Assembly: GCF_004368965.1 (NCBI RefSeq)
Contig: NZ_SORO01000001.1
Coordinates: 2,636,001 to 2,700,000, forward strand
Source: Leptospira meyeri
GTDB taxonomy: Bacteria > Spirochaetota > Leptospiria > Leptospirales > Leptospiraceae
Direction of reading: 5' to 3'
Length of the DNA: 64,000 nucleotides
The notes under the pieces are model-generated. The model was not told the origin of the DNA. It saw only the letters and a program-made list of their open reading frames with translations, and ran no database searches. The translations under genes and the position numbers were made by a program. This document shows, one piece after another, positions 10,034 through 20,073 of the stretch (within the stretch, counting starts at the first letter, position 1; each line of letters opens with the position of its first letter).

Positions 10034-10453
10034 GGGGAAATAGGAGGGTTTTAGGGGGTGGGTACAGATTGGATATGTGTATCCCCGCCCGATTTAGGGT
10101 GGGGAACTAGACCCGCCACCCAATGCATTCCTTTTATCACAAAGCTTTAATTCCAGCGAGCGTATCTTCTTTTTGATAAAAAAATTTCGAGGGAAGTTCA
10201 TGGTTTTGCAAATGATGAAACTTCAATGCTTGGCAATCAGTATTAGGTAGTTTACTTAAGTTCTTAACTGACTATCCTTTCTAAATGATTAAAAGGAATA
10301 GTTGGAATATCAATATGTCAGTCAAAGGAAATATTTATCGGTATTGGAATGTTTAATTGGACAGTATTAAATGGAGGTATTTTAAATTTCCTAAACAAAA
10401 GGAATTTTGCGGAATGATAGTGATTCCTTTGATTTGAAACGGTATCTATTTCT
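10034..10453. other. Intergenic region with GC-rich inverted repeat
   Basis: No credible gene. The left part holds the GC-rich inverted repeat listed at 10062-10135; the rest is AT-rich without recognised motif. The divergent arrangement does not apply: genes on both sides are on the minus strand, so this stretch should carry the promoter of the cytochrome gene. Confidence 0.5.
10062..10135 (-). repeat. GC-rich inverted repeat, possible degenerate copy of the dispersed stem-loop element
   Basis: Read on the minus strand it contains GGTCTAGTTCCCCACCC, TAAAT and CGGGCGGGG, giving a stem of CCCCACCC with GGGCGGGG. A third complementary block (GGGTGGCGGG on the minus strand) allows an alternative pairing. 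The block order matches the copy at 20074-20160 (GGTCTCG, CCCCACCC, TGAAT, GGGTGG). Confidence 0.4.
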
Positions 10454-10789
10454 TTATTCTGATTCTGCCACTGCATCATCTGCGACGATTAGGTGATTGT
10501 ATTTTTCCGGTTGATTGGTTTTCAGATAAAATTCTAAAATGGTTTCCACATCTGCTTCAGTTTTCATCGCAAACCATTTCCCTTCGGGGTAAGATACTTG
10601 GATGGGACCAAGTTCACAACGGTCCAAACAACCAGATTTTTGGACTCGAAATTTGTATTCGATACCAGCTTTGGCTGCTTTTTGTTTGAGGAGTTTTAGG
10701 AGTTCGATGGAACCTTGGTTTCCGCAAGACACCCGTTCGCCAGGTGCCCTTTGATTTTCACAGACAAAAACATGTTTTTCGTAAAACAT
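10454..10789 (-). CDS. Thioredoxin-like [2Fe-2S] ferredoxin
   Basis: 111 residues from ATG 10789. Four Cys sit in the thioredoxin-like ferredoxin arrangement: HVFVCENQ, RVSCGNQG, and KSGCLDRCELGP, the latter being the C-x3-C of the family, followed by a VSYPEGKWF strand. Carries a [2Fe-2S] cluster in a thioredoxin fold, as in NuoE C-terminal domains and clostridial-type free ferredoxins. It begins 24 bp after gcvP and on the same strand, so it is likely co-transcribed with the glycine cleavage operon. A longer reading frame runs back into gcvP but the family starts at FYEKHVFVC. Confidence 0.85.
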   Translation of the reverse strand: MFYEKHVFVCENQRAPGERVSCGNQGSIELLKLLKQKAAKAGIEYKFRVQKSGCLDRCELGPIQVSYPEGKWFAMKTEADVETILEFYLKTNQPEKYNHLIVADDAVAESE

Positions 10790-10812
10790 TGGTTTTCTTA
10801 TCCTTATTTTTC

Positions 10813-13725
10813 CTAAACGGCGTAGTCTTCCATAGGAATACAAGAACAAACTAAGTTTCGATCTCCGTACACATTGTCCACACGGCCTACACTCGGCCAG
10901 AACTTACGTGTGCGTAACCATGGAAGAGGGTAAGCCGCTCGTTCTCTTGGATACGAATGGTTCCAAGAATCACTGATGACCATGTCTGCTGTGTGAGGAG
11001 AATTTTTAAGTGGGTTGTCTTCTTTCGATAAAACTCCCGACTCGATATCTTTGATTTCGGCTGCAATGGCTAACATAGAATCAATGAATCTGTCGAGTTC
11101 TTCCTTTGATTCCGATTCTGTTGGTTCGACCATAAGAGTTCCAGGAACAGGAAAAGACATAGTGGGTGAATGGAATCCATAGTCGATGAGGCGTTTGGCG
11201 ATATCTTCTACTTCGACAGCGCTTGTTTTTTTGAATCCACGCATATCTAAAATACACTCGTGAGCCACAAGACCTTTGTTCCCGCGATATAAAACCGGAA
11301 AAGAAGATTCCAATTTTTTAGCGATATAGTTTGCATTGAGGATCGCGATTTTTGTTGCAAATTGTAATCCTTCAAATCCAAGCATGGCAATGTAAGCCCA
11401 AGAAATCACAATGATAGATGCAGATCCCCAAGGAGCAGCAGATACCGCCCATTGGCTGTTATTCGATCCATTTTCCACAAGGCTATGTCCTGGTAGGAAA
11501 GGTGCTAAGTGTTCGGCAACTCCGATTGGCCCAACACCAGGTCCACCACCACCATGAGGGATACAAAAAGTTTTATGAAGATTTAAATGGCAAACATCAG
11601 CACCAATATCACCAGGCCTTGTGAGTCCGACCTGTGCATTCATATTGGCTCCATCCATATACACTTGCCCACCATTATCATGAATGGTTTGACAAATTTC
11701 TTTGATGGATGCTTCGAACACACCATGGGTGGAAGGATAGGTTACCATAAGAGCACCTAAACTACTTTTGTATTCGATTGCTTTTTTCTTAAGATCCTCT
11801 ACATCAATGTTACCGTTCGTATCACAATTCACAGGAACCACTTTGAATCCAGCCATCACTGCGGATGCAGGATTGGTTCCGTGTGCAGAAATAGGAATAA
11901 GACAAATGTCTCTATGCATATCGTTACGACTTTGGTGGTAATTACGAATCGCAAGTAAACCTGCATACTCTCCTTGCGAACCAGCGTTAGGCTGGAGAGA
12001 TACTTCCGCAAACCCAGTGATTTCACAAAGCCATTTTTCTAATTGGCTAAAAAGAGTCCTATACCCTTCGGTTTGGTTTTCAGGAACAAAAGGATGGACA
12101 TTGGAAAGTTCTGGCCAAGTTATAGGATACATTTCTGTAGACGCATTGAGTTTCATAGTACAGGAACCAAGCGCAATCATAGATGTGGTCAGTGACAAAT
12201 CTTTGGATTCCAATCTACGGATGTAACGAAGCATCTCTGTTTCTGTATGAAAACTGTTAAACACAGGATGTGTTAGATACGATGACTTACGTTCCAAAAG
12301 TTCTGGGATTTTCCATTCTTCTTTGGTCGTTAGATCTTCTAGAGCAAAATGGAGGGATTTGTTTTCGTTAAATATCTCCAAAAGGTCTTTGATATCTTTT
12401 AGATTCGTAGTTTCATCTAAAGAGATGCTGATCACATGACCAGAAACCTGTCTGATATTGATTTCTCTTTCTTCTGCATAGTGGATGATCTCTGCGGAAG
12501 AAATTTTTGATAATTCTACTCGGATGGTATCAAAGTACGGATTGGAAATGATTTTGTATCCAAGTTTTTCAAGACCAGTGGCAAGGATCGTTGTCATACG
12601 ATGAACTCGTGATGCAATTTGTTTTAAACCTTTAGGCCCGTGGTAAACGGCATACATAGAAGATAATACTGCGAGTAAAACTTGCGCTGTACAAATGTTA
12701 GATGTTGCTTTGTCGCGACGAATGTGTTGTTCTCGTGTTTGGAGGCTTAGGCGGTAACCAGGTTTTCCTTGAGAGTCTTTAGAAACTCCAATGAGACGAC
12801 CCGGCATGTTTCGTTTGTATTCTTCTTTGGTGGCAAAGTATCCTGCATGTGGCCCACCAAATCCTAGTGGCAATCCAAATCGTTGTGTAGTTCCCACAAC
12901 AACATCCGCATTCATTTCACCCGGTGCTTTTAAAATAGTAAGTGCTAAAAGATCAGCAGCTACTACTGTTTTTGCACCCACCTTGTGAAGGCTTTCTATA
13001 AATTCACTAAAATCATAAATGGTTCCATCAGTAGATGGGTATTGGACGATTGCTCCAAAAAAATCACTGGAAGGAACCATCTTCTTAAAAGATCCAACAA
13101 CAATATTGATTCCAAGTGGAATCGCACGGGTGCGGATTACATCTAACGTTTGTGGATGAACCGATTGTGAAACAAAGAATGATTTTCCTTGTGTATCATC
13201 TTTTAAAGAGAAAAGCATATTCATGGCTTCTGCCGCTGCTGTCCCTTCATCCAGAAGTGATGCGTTTGCAATTTCCATTCCTGTTAAGTCGGTGATCATC
13301 GTTTGGAAATTGATGAGAGCTTCCATACGCCCTTGAGCGATTTCTGCTTGGTACGGAGTATACGCCGTATACCAACCTGGATTTTCTAAAATATTCCTTT
13401 GGATCACGGCAGGTGTAATACAAGAATAGTAACCAAGACCCAAATAAGACCGATAGATTTTGTTTTTAGAAACAATTTTCTTTAGTTCTCTTTGGAGAGC
13501 ATATTCACCAATCGGATTTGGTAAGTTGAGTTCCTTTCGTAAACGAATGTTTTCCGGAACCGCATCATTAATCAGATCGTCCAAAGCCTTATAACCAATT
13601 GTATTCAGCATTGAAGAAACTGTTTCTTCTGTCACACCGACATGGCGACGGAGGAAGGTATCACTTGGTTCTAATGTTTCTTCGTAAGGGGATTGGAGAG
13701 GTGATGTAGGTTTTGTGGAACTCAC
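10813..13725 (-). CDS. gcvP: Glycine dehydrogenase (decarboxylating), P-protein
   Basis: 970 residues, the full single-chain length (alpha2-type P-protein, not split into two subunits). Decarboxylates glycine with pyridoxal phosphate and passes the aminomethyl group to lipoyl-GcvH. The PLP-lysine motif [16 protein letters not shown] and the glycine-rich loop are intact; the N-terminus has the usual [15 protein letters not shown] start at 13725 with AGGAG about ten bases upstream. Third gene of gcvT-gcvH-gcvP, 17 bp after gcvH. Confidence 0.97.
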   Translation of the reverse strand: MSSTKPTSPLQSPYEETLEPSDTFLRRHVGVTEETVSSMLNTIGYKALDDLINDAVPENIRLRKELNLPNPIGEYALQRELKKIVSKNKIYRSYLGLGYYSCITPAVIQRNILENPGWYTAYTPYQAEIAQGRMEALINFQTMITDLTGMEIANASLLDEGTAAAEAMNMLFSLKDDTQGKSFFVSQSVHPQTLDVIRTRAIPLGINIVVGSFKKMVPSSDFFGAIVQYPSTDGTIYDFSEFIESLHKVGAKTVVAADLLALTILKAPGEMNADVVVGTTQRFGLPLGFGGPHAGYFATKEEYKRNMPGRLIGVSKDSQGKPGYRLSLQTREQHIRRDKATSNICTAQVLLAVLSSMYAVYHGPKGLKQIASRVHRMTTILATGLEKLGYKIISNPYFDTIRVELSKISSAEIIHYAEEREINIRQVSGHVISISLDETTNLKDIKDLLEIFNENKSLHFALEDLTTKEEWKIPELLERKSSYLTHPVFNSFHTETEMLRYIRRLESKDLSLTTSMIALGSCTMKLNASTEMYPITWPELSNVHPFVPENQTEGYRTLFSQLEKWLCEITGFAEVSLQPNAGSQGEYAGLLAIRNYHQSRNDMHRDICLIPISAHGTNPASAVMAGFKVVPVNCDTNGNIDVEDLKKKAIEYKSSLGALMVTYPSTHGVFEASIKEICQTIHDNGGQVYMDGANMNAQVGLTRPGDIGADVCHLNLHKTFCIPHGGGGPGVGPIGVAEHLAPFLPGHSLVENGSNNSQWAVSAAPWGSASIIVISWAYIAMLGFEGLQFATKIAILNANYIAKKLESSFPVLYRGNKGLVAHECILDMRGFKKTSAVEVEDIAKRLIDYGFHSPTMSFPVPGTLMVEPTESESKEELDRFIDSMLAIAAEIKDIESGVLSKEDNPLKNSPHTADMVISDSWNHSYPRERAAYPLPWLRTRKFWPSVGRVDNVYGDRNLVCSCIPMEDYAV

Positions 13726-13741
13726 TTTAGAAAAACTCCTA

Positions 13742-14134
13742 TTAATCTAATTTAGATACGTATTCTTTGTACTGCGCAGATGTTAAAAGACTGCCAAGTT
13801 CGGATGTTTGGATATTTTTTAATTTTACCATCCAAGTATCAAATGGCTCTGCATTCACTGCCGCTGGATTAGAACCTAGGTTTGCGTTGGTTTCTACCAC
13901 TTCTCCAGAAATTGGTGAATACAAATCTTCTGCAGCTTTTACTGATTCAATGGTTCCAAGGCTGTCTTTAGCTTTGATTTGTTTTCCAGGTTTTGGAAGG
14001 TCAATAAACACGATATCACCTAGCGCATTTTGTGCAAAGTCAGTGATTCCGATGAGTGCCACATCACCCTCTACTTTGACCCATTCATGTTTTTCTGTAT
14101 AATAATATCCGTCTCTTGCTTGTGTATCTGCCAT
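13742..14134 (-). CDS. gcvH: Glycine cleavage system H protein
   Basis: 130 residues. Lipoyl carrier shuttling the aminomethyl group between GcvP, GcvT and lipoamide dehydrogenase. The lipoylation site is the Lys of [15 protein letters not shown], in the standard beta-hairpin context, and the N-terminal [15 protein letters not shown] is typical. ATG start with a GAGGA-type ribosome-binding site. Between gcvT and gcvP with short gaps on both sides. No lipoamide dehydrogenase gene is in this window. Confidence 0.97.
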   Translation of the reverse strand: MADTQARDGYYYTEKHEWVKVEGDVALIGITDFAQNALGDIVFIDLPKPGKQIKAKDSLGTIESVKAAEDLYSPISGEVVETNANLGSNPAAVNAEPFDTWMVKLKNIQTSELGSLLTSAQYKEYVSKLD

Positions 14135-14163
14135 GATTTTCCTCTTCTTATCTACGCCCTCGT

Positions 14164-15306
14164 TTAACGATTGTTTCGAACACTGCCTTGGATAAAGGCG
14201 CCAGTCTCTACTTTAGCCAATTTCTTCTGCCCACGAATCTCCACAAATACTTCCATTTGGTTTTTGGCGAATTCGGTGTCGAGAATCGCAAGTCCGAGGG
14301 ACTCTTTCCGGCTAGGAGAATGAGTTCCAGAGGTAGATTTGCCGATTTCTTTCCCATCACCTGAGAAAATTGGGAAATTTTCGCGCAAAACCCCAGGTTC
14401 CATCAGGCGAATTCCCACAACTTTTCGTTTCGGGCCGTTCTTTTTGTCTGCAATGATCCGTGTGTATCCCAAGTATGGGGATGGTTTTTCTTTGACTATA
14501 AAGTTGATTCCCGATTCCACAGGTGTCCATTCAGAATTCAATTCATGACCATAGAGTGGGTATTTGGCTTCAAGTCTTAGTGTATCACGTGCACCCAGTC
14601 CAACGGGTACAAGACCGTAGTTTTTTCCCATTTCTAATAATTCTTTCCAGAGAGTGACACCGAGTGCATTCGATGTGTAAATTTCAAATCCATCTTCTCC
14701 CGTATAACCAGTGCGAGATACGATGATGGTTTCTCCTTTCCAATTCATTTCTTCAAAATGATAATAAAGGATAGAACTTAAGTCTTTACCAAGATACTTG
14801 GAAAAAATTTCATCTGCTTTTGGGCCTTGTAATGCAATTTGATGCCAGTTTTTACTATCATCAACAACAGTTACGTCCCCTTTTTTATATGTTTCTAAGT
14901 GTTTTGTTACAGCAGGATAATTAGAAGCATTAGAACAAATCATATACTTTGAATCACTGAATTTATAAACAGTGATATCATCCACAAGACCACCAGATTC
15001 ATTTACCACTGCATTATATTGCACTTGGCCTACTTTCATCCCAGTGATGGTGTTGCAAGTAACTGATTCTAAAAAAGAAAGAACATCTGTTTCATTTCCG
15101 GTGACAAAAATTTCACCCATATGGGATACGTCAAAGAGTCCTGCAGCTGATCTTGTGGCCAAATGTTCTTGGATGATTCCTGTATATTGGACAGGCATGT
15201 CCCATCCGCCAAAAGGAACCATCTTGGCTCCCATTTCTTTATGAATTGTATGTAAAGGTGTTTGTTTTAGTTCCACGGCTTTCTCTCGATCAGACTCTAA
15301 AACCAT
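14164..15306 (-). CDS. gcvT: Glycine cleavage system aminomethyltransferase, T protein
   Basis: Transfers the methylene group to tetrahydrofolate, releasing ammonia. Conserved blocks are seen from the N-terminus ([29 protein letters not shown]) to the C-terminus ([17 protein letters not shown]), including [10 protein letters not shown] and [10 protein letters not shown]. The ATG at 15306 gives 380 residues; a GTG at 15276 gives a start closer to the family consensus and has a purine-rich stretch before it, so the start is uncertain by ten residues. First gene of the gcv operon. Only 47 bp separate it from the divergent oxidoreductase, too little for a glycine riboswitch, and none is seen. Confidence 0.95.
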   Translation of the reverse strand: MVLESDREKAVELKQTPLHTIHKEMGAKMVPFGGWDMPVQYTGIIQEHLATRSAAGLFDVSHMGEIFVTGNETDVLSFLESVTCNTITGMKVGQVQYNAVVNESGGLVDDITVYKFSDSKYMICSNASNYPAVTKHLETYKKGDVTVVDDSKNWHQIALQGPKADEIFSKYLGKDLSSILYYHFEEMNWKGETIIVSRTGYTGEDGFEIYTSNALGVTLWKELLEMGKNYGLVPVGLGARDTLRLEAKYPLYGHELNSEWTPVESGINFIVKEKPSPYLGYTRIIADKKNGPKRKVVGIRLMEPGVLRENFPIFSGDGKEIGKSTSGTHSPSRKESLGLAILDTEFAKNQMEVFVEIRGQKKLAKVETGAFIQGSVRNNR

Positions 15307-15353
15307 TGAAAAATGGTTTCATAGTTATGGAATTGAATTTTTTTTAAGATATT

Positions 15354-16373
15354 ATGTTAAGAGAAGTCTATCGCATCGAAAAAACCGGATCTATCGACAA
15401 CCTTCATCGTAAAAATGAACCATTAAGGCCACCCGAAGGTGATGAAGTGACAATTGAAGTGAAAGCCATTGGACTTAACTTCGCTGATGTATTTTCGATT
15501 TATGGTTTGTATTCAGCAACACCCAAAGGAAGTTTCATCCCTGGCTTAGAATTTTCTGGAAAAATCGTGAAAATAGGCGAAAAAGTTAAGAATTTTGAAG
15601 TCGGTGACTCCGTGTTTGGTGTGACTCGGTTTGGTGCATACACAACTCATCTTAACATCTCTGAAAAAACTGTTTTTGCACTTCCAAAAGATTGGTCAAT
15701 GCAAGATGGTGCAGCCTTTGCAGTACAAGCACTCACTGCATACTACGCACTGATTCCACTAGGACAAGTGAAAGAAGGTGATCATGTTCTCATTCATAGT
15801 GCTGCCGGTGGAGTTGGGATCATGGCAGGTCACATTGCGAAGAAAAAAAAAGCAATCACCATTGGTCTTGTAGGTGATTCCGTTAAGTTTTCGATCTTAA
15901 AAGAGGTTGGTTATGATTATTTTCTCATTAGGTCTCCTAGTTTTAAACAAGAGATGCAGAAAATTTTATCAGATCATCCGTTAAAAATTGTTTTAGAATG
16001 TTTAGGTGGTAGATATTTTCAGGACAGTTATGATCTCTTAGCTCCAATGGGAAGGCTTGTTACCTATGGGAGTGCGAACTTCACACCATCACATTCATAC
16101 CGAAATTGGTTATCAATCGTCTATTCTTACCTCAGAAGACCAAAAATTGATCCATTATCCATGATTTCAGACAATAAATCGGTGATGGGATTCAATTTAA
16201 TATGGTTGTGGAATGAAATTGATGAACTTCGAAAACATTTTTCCGATTTAATGATCTTATCACTACCAAAACAAACCATTGGGCATGAGTTTACCTTTGA
16301 TTCGATACATGATGCACTCCGTACATTTCAATCAGGACAAACAATCGGTAAGATCGTTATCAAAGTTCCGTAG
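15354..16373 (+). CDS. Zinc-independent medium-chain dehydrogenase/reductase (quinone oxidoreductase / VAT-1-like)
   Basis: 339 residues. N-terminal GroES-like domain (IGLNFADVFSIYGLY, PGLEFSGKIVKIGEKV) and a Rossmann domain with the NADPH-binding AAGGVG motif (HSAAGGVGIMAGH). The structural and catalytic zinc-binding Cys clusters of alcohol dehydrogenases are absent, as in quinone oxidoreductases. It probably reduces quinones or enones with NADPH; substrate unknown. Transcribed divergently from gcvT across a 47-bp gap, so their promoters must overlap or be very compact. Confidence 0.85.
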   Translation: MLREVYRIEKTGSIDNLHRKNEPLRPPEGDEVTIEVKAIGLNFADVFSIYGLYSATPKGSFIPGLEFSGKIVKIGEKVKNFEVGDSVFGVTRFGAYTTHLNISEKTVFALPKDWSMQDGAAFAVQALTAYYALIPLGQVKEGDHVLIHSAAGGVGIMAGHIAKKKKAITIGLVGDSVKFSILKEVGYDYFLIRSPSFKQEMQKILSDHPLKIVLECLGGRYFQDSYDLLAPMGRLVTYGSANFTPSHSYRNWLSIVYSYLRRPKIDPLSMISDNKSVMGFNLIWLWNEIDELRKHFSDLMILSLPKQTIGHEFTFDSIHDALRTFQSGQTIGKIVIKVP

Positions 16374-16532
16374 AATGTGTATTAGTCTGTTTTTTTATTT
16401 TGAATAAAAATTCATGCAAAAAATAAAATTTCTTTACATTTAAAATGATATGATTTAATTATGTCGTATCAATTCACTCTCTGTTTGCCAAGGACAGCCG
16501 TGTTTTGAAATCAAAAGATAAGGACGATCACA

Positions 16533-16607
16533 ATGGTTGCTAAAAAGAAAGCCGCAAAAAAGAAAGCAGCGAAGAAAAAAGCTGCAAAGAAAAAATCTAA
16601 GAAATAA
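16533..16607 (+). CDS. 24-residue Lys/Ala-rich histone H1-like peptide
   Basis: Encodes MVAKK followed by three AAKKK-type pentads and ending KSKK: 16 Lys, 6 Ala, one Val, one Ser, one Met in essence. AAGGA about nine bases before the ATG fits a ribosome-binding site, and a strong terminator follows at 16654. The three pentads use different synonymous codons (GCC GCA AAA AAG AAA; GCA GCG AAG AAA AAA; GCT GCA AAG AAA AAA), which points to selection on the amino-acid sequence and not to a simple DNA repeat. Similar tails occur in bacterial H1-like proteins; DNA or RNA binding is inferred from charge. Confidence 0.7.
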   Translation: MVAKKKAAKKKAAKKKAAKKKSKK

Positions 16608-16653
16608 CTTAGATTCGATTCTTCCTTCGAAACTTTCGAAGTAAGATTGTGTG

Positions 16654-16678
16654 AACCCGCAAAACCTGCGGGTTTTTT
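16654..16678 (+). terminator. Strong Rho-independent terminator
   Basis: AACCCGCA (16654-16661), AAACC loop, TGCGGGTT (16667-16674) and a following T run. It ends the H1-like peptide transcript; a second short hairpin (CTTCGAAACTTTCGAAG, near 16624-16641) lies just before it. Confidence 0.9.
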
Positions 16679-16706
16679 CATTTATAGAGGTAAGTTCAGA
16701 GAAAAA

Positions 16707-17288
16707 TTAGGCAATTGCTCTTGTAAAACCCCTTCTGCTCATCAAAAATCCCGATTTTTTATCCGAATTGGATCTTTCCATACCTATGAATTGAAAATGA
16801 TCCTTCTTATTGATCGAATCAAAGAGAGCTTTCATCAGCGATTCGATGTTAGGATGCACTACGTTTTTATAACTTTTACGTGAATGGTCCTTCCCCCAGA
16901 TCTCTAAATGGTCTGTGTCAGGCATTTTGAGGATGAGAGAAGGGAGATCATATCGTTTCATCAGCACATTGCAGACATCTTCGAAACCATACTCAGTGAT
17001 GGAATTAAAATCAAAAAATACCAGTAAGTAGAGGATGTTGGTTGGTTCCAATCTTCCGTTTTCATCAGAAATTTTCTGAATTCCATCCAAAACAACATAT
17101 CGAAGATTCTTGGTTTGGATCCATAGTTTCTGATCTTCGTGGCGTTTGAGGTTCACTTCTTCCGAAAACCGTTTTTGAAATACGGTAGAGAGGAAAAATC
17201 CGGAAGAATCTTGTTTTTCTTCGAGGATTCGTTCTAAAGAAAAGGGTTCAAACTCTAAATTGAAGTACTTTGTATACGTCTCTGCCAT
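16707..17288 (-). CDS. Hypothetical protein
   Basis: 193 residues, no signal peptide or membrane segment. The middle (TNILYLLVFFDFNSITEYGF, then EDVCNVLMKRYDLPSLILKM) looks like an alpha/beta fold. No family recognised. ATG 17288. It is convergent with the H1-like peptide and lies 67 bp downstream of the SUFU-domain gene on the same strand, so the two may share a transcript. Confidence 0.7.
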   Translation of the reverse strand: MAETYTKYFNLEFEPFSLERILEEKQDSSGFFLSTVFQKRFSEEVNLKRHEDQKLWIQTKNLRYVVLDGIQKISDENGRLEPTNILYLLVFFDFNSITEYGFEDVCNVLMKRYDLPSLILKMPDTDHLEIWGKDHSRKSYKNVVHPNIESLMKALFDSINKKDHFQFIGMERSNSDKKSGFLMSRRGFTRAIA

Positions 17289-17355
17289 ATCACTTAGAGT
17301 AACGGACAGATTTTAGAGTTTGAATCGGATTTTTTTACAATTAAAATCTACAAAA

Positions 17356-18498
17356 TTAGAATTCTAACATCCTGCGTTCGCTGTCGTGAAAGAAACTATA
17401 CCCTTCCTTCTTCCATGTTTCCCAAAATTTGGCAGAACCTTCTCGCATAAAACAAATTCGTTCTTCGGTTGCGATAGGAGTTAATAAGAGAAAATTCGCG
17501 CGTTTGCCATTCTCTGTGAGTAGTCCATGAAGATTTGGCAGTAATTCCTTGGAACCTTGCTCTATTTCCTCTGTGACGTTACGTAGAACGAACCAATTGA
17601 AGTCTAGGTAGAGTTGATCGGGATCTTTTCTTGGATTTTGAATTGTATGAGAATGTCCAAACCAAATTCCTGTGTTCCAAGGAAACTTTACCATCTCTCC
17701 GAGTACATGTTGGATCCATGTTTCTGATTTATCTTCTGTATCTTTTAAAAGTTGAATCGCAAATACAAGTTCGATCCGAGAAAAGTTTTCATATTCTTTG
17801 TGATAGAGTTCGATCGAAGGTTGGTTTTGAACACTCATCCCAATGGTAGAGAAGATTTTAATCCCAGGAAATTCTTTTGGTAAAAAAGATGCGATTCCAA
17901 GAGAAGGATACTTCCCGCCATCAGCAGACCAATATTTTTCATGTTTCCCAAGTTTTGATTCTAAAAAATCCAATCGAAGTTTTTGTGCTTTCTTCCAATG
18001 ATCTTTTTCCGCAACCGATTCCCAAAATTTTCGATTGGCCTTCACTCGTTCGGCAATCACTCCATTCTCTGGATCACCAAGGGGAGAAGCAGTAGGTGCT
18101 TCTTCTTTTGCAAACTTTGCGTATCCATGAATTCCTTTGATCCCTGACCAAGAAGGAAGGTAAGCTTGTAGTTCTTCTTCCACAAACAAAGCAACTCCAT
18201 CACCTTCTTCTGACCAAATGAAATGAATTTGGTCTTCTGTGAGTGAACTTTGCGCTTTTGGATCTGTGATTTCAGATTTGGTCAGTACGGGTGCAAGACC
18301 CGCATCAAAATCTTCATCCACACGAGCATCCGGGGCATGAATTAAATTCCGAACCCAAAGAGTTTTCATCGGCCACTCCGGGTTGTTATGTGATTGTAAG
18401 TAAAGGTAAATGGTTCTTCCATCATCTTCTAAAAAAGCGGTAAAAGAACCGTAAGGATTTGCTTCTTGGTATAAAACTTTCGGGGTACTGGGATTCAT
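17356..18498 (-). CDS. SUFU-domain protein
   Basis: 380 residues. The C-terminal half (about 180-370) has features of the Suppressor-of-fused domain: YHKEYENFSRIELVFAIQLL, then PWNTGIWFGHSHTI and LNFLLLTPI-type strands late in the domain. Bacterial SUFU domains are often toxin-immunity proteins, but here the domain sits in a longer protein with no toxin gene beside it, so a housekeeping role is as likely. Its ATG overlaps the stop of the upstream 79-residue gene (TAATG at 18496-18500), indicating translational coupling. Confidence 0.7.
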   Translation of the reverse strand: MNPSTPKVLYQEANPYGSFTAFLEDDGRTIYLYLQSHNNPEWPMKTLWVRNLIHAPDARVDEDFDAGLAPVLTKSEITDPKAQSSLTEDQIHFIWSEEGDGVALFVEEELQAYLPSWSGIKGIHGYAKFAKEEAPTASPLGDPENGVIAERVKANRKFWESVAEKDHWKKAQKLRLDFLESKLGKHEKYWSADGGKYPSLGIASFLPKEFPGIKIFSTIGMSVQNQPSIELYHKEYENFSRIELVFAIQLLKDTEDKSETWIQHVLGEMVKFPWNTGIWFGHSHTIQNPRKDPDQLYLDFNWFVLRNVTEEIEQGSKELLPNLHGLLTENGKRANFLLLTPIATEERICFMREGSAKFWETWKKEGYSFFHDSERRMLEF

Positions 18499-18734
18499 TA
18501 AAATTTATGCGGAACAACTCTCTCTTTGAATTTTGCTAATAGTTTAGAAATGGTTTCATCCATTCCTTCTTCAAAATAAATATCTGGATAATAACCAGAT
18601 GCATTTCTTAGACCGATGAGTTCGGGTTCATTCCACTTTCGGTATCCTTTCAGTGAGTTCCAGACTTCTTCCGAAGGAGATTGGTTTTCCTTTTTAGCGT
18701 CGATGAAAGATTGAATCGTGCGAGTTGGGGTCAT
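18498..18734 (-). CDS. Small hypothetical protein coupled to the SUFU-domain gene
   Basis: About 78 residues from ATG 18734 (TPTRTIQSFIDAKKEN...). A reading frame continues upstream to 18770 but the shorter form is preferred because the extra residues are not well spaced from any ribosome-binding site. Soluble, charged, no recognised family. The stop overlaps the next gene's start, so it is the first gene of a two- or three-gene unit with the SUFU protein and 16707-17288. Confidence 0.6.
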   Translation of the reverse strand: MTPTRTIQSFIDAKKENQSPSEEVWNSLKGYRKWNEPELIGLRNASGYYPDIYFEEGMDETISKLLAKFKERVVPHKF

Positions 18735-18882
18735 ACGAGTATAGATTCTTTGGTCTCCAAGGGAAACCAACTAAAATTTTAGACTGTCTCGACACTCGGT
18801 GTCAAATTTCATTGGATTTCTTTAGTAAGTGGGTGAAAAATTACAGTGACTTACTTTTTTCAGGCGATCGATTTCGAAATCC

Positions 18883-19488
18883 ATGCACTTATTCCATAGA
18901 ACTGAATCCGAAAATCTTTTACCTTACGATGGGGTTTTGTTGTACATCCCAGATTTTATTCCCAGGGTGGAAGCAGATCAGTTGTTTCTCTCTCTTCTGG
19001 ACGGGATCGAATGGAAAAAAGATGAGGCCATCTTGTATGGAAAACACATTACCACCAAACGAAGCGTGGCTTGGTATGCTGAAAAAGGTTTTTCTTACCG
19101 ATATTCGGGAACCACAAAAACGGCACTTCCTTGGTCTCCACTCCTATTAGAATTAAAAACCAAAGTGGAGTTGGCCTCTAAAGAAAAATTCAATTCTTGT
19201 TTACTGAATTTATACCATGACGGAAGTGAAGGGATGGCTTGGCATAGCGATGATGAAACATCTTTACTTCCCAATTCAACCATTGCATCCGTAAGTTTTG
19301 GTGCCGAACGGATCTTTCGTTACAAACATAAAAAAACAGAAGAGAAAGTAGAGTTGCAGTTAGAACACGGAAGTTTGCTTTTAATGAAAGATGTCATCCA
19401 AAGGCACTGGTTACATTCCCTCCCAAAAGCGATGAAAGTCAAACGACCAAGAATCAATTTAACCTTTCGTCAATTCGGATTGATTTGA
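18883..19488 (+). CDS. alkB: AlkB-like alpha-ketoglutarate-dependent dioxygenase
   Basis: 201 residues. Repairs alkylated bases (1-methyladenine, 3-methylcytosine) in DNA or RNA by oxidative demethylation. Iron ligands are WHSDDE (HxD) and the His of QRHWLHSLPK; the 2-oxoglutarate-binding RxNLTFR (RINLTFR) is at the C-terminus. NLYHDGSEGMAWHSDDE matches the ALKBH2/3-like branch. Its 3' end overlaps the convergent DUF4269 gene by 19 bp. No ada gene nearby. Confidence 0.92.
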   Translation: MHLFHRTESENLLPYDGVLLYIPDFIPRVEADQLFLSLLDGIEWKKDEAILYGKHITTKRSVAWYAEKGFSYRYSGTTKTALPWSPLLLELKTKVELASKEKFNSCLLNLYHDGSEGMAWHSDDETSLLPNSTIASVSFGAERIFRYKHKKTEEKVELQLEHGSLLLMKDVIQRHWLHSLPKAMKVKRPRINLTFRQFGLI

Positions 19489-20069
19489 TACCCTCTTTGC
19501 AAAAGTAATTCACGAAACTGTTCATTTGATTTTTGATTCCATTGGACTAATGTTTTATAGGGATCTCCTTTTAAATCCAATACTTTACAAAACGCCGCTT
19601 CTGTTTTGATTCCTTGTTTTTTTAGATTCCGAATTTCATCTCGAAAGGAAGAATCGGCCAAAATTAAAAATCGATTTTCCACCATCATATGGATCCAAGC
19701 ATACTGTTCTGTTGGCTCCACTGATTGACCAAAGATTTCATATTGAAATTTTTTAGTTTCAAAGCGACAAATCAATGTGACTCGAAGTGCAATTGTTTTT
19801 TCAGAAAAACTATAATTTGGCAAATTGCGAAACTTAGCATAACAAATCTTTTGTAAATGAGCAGGGATATTGAATTTTACTAAGATATCCACATCGCTCG
19901 AATCTGTATCGATATCCAAGGGAATGGTACCTGCCAAAGTTGGCTTGAAACCATGTAAAGATTTTAGAATTTTCCAATTTTCTAAATCAATTGCCAATTC
20001 CTGCTGTTTGGGAGTACCGAACTGTAGGTAGTCTGTACTAAGAAACAAATTGGTTTGGAGAGATTGCAT
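19470..20069 (-). CDS. DUF4269 protein, nucleotidyltransferase-like
   Basis: About 199 residues from ATG 20069 (QSLQTNLFLSTDYLQFGTPK). LAGTIPLDIDTDSSDVDILV matches the DUF4269 core, which looks like the active-site region of a polymerase-beta-type nucleotidyltransferase (G-T then DxD). Reading upstream of 20069 runs through a GC-rich repeat element (20074-20160) and should not be part of the protein. Function unknown. Convergent with alkB, with a 19-bp overlap of coding ends. Confidence 0.8.
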   Translation of the reverse strand: MQSLQTNLFLSTDYLQFGTPKQQELAIDLENWKILKSLHGFKPTLAGTIPLDIDTDSSDVDILVKFNIPAHLQKICYAKFRNLPNYSFSEKTIALRVTLICRFETKKFQYEIFGQSVEPTEQYAWIHMMVENRFLILADSSFRDEIRNLKKQGIKTEAAFCKVLDLKGDPYKTLVQWNQKSNEQFRELLLQRGYQINPN

Positions 20070-20073
20070 ATTA

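Noticed and set aside
15307..15353. Glycine riboswitch before the gcv operon
   Set aside because: The gap is 47 bp, too short, with no riboswitch-like structure.
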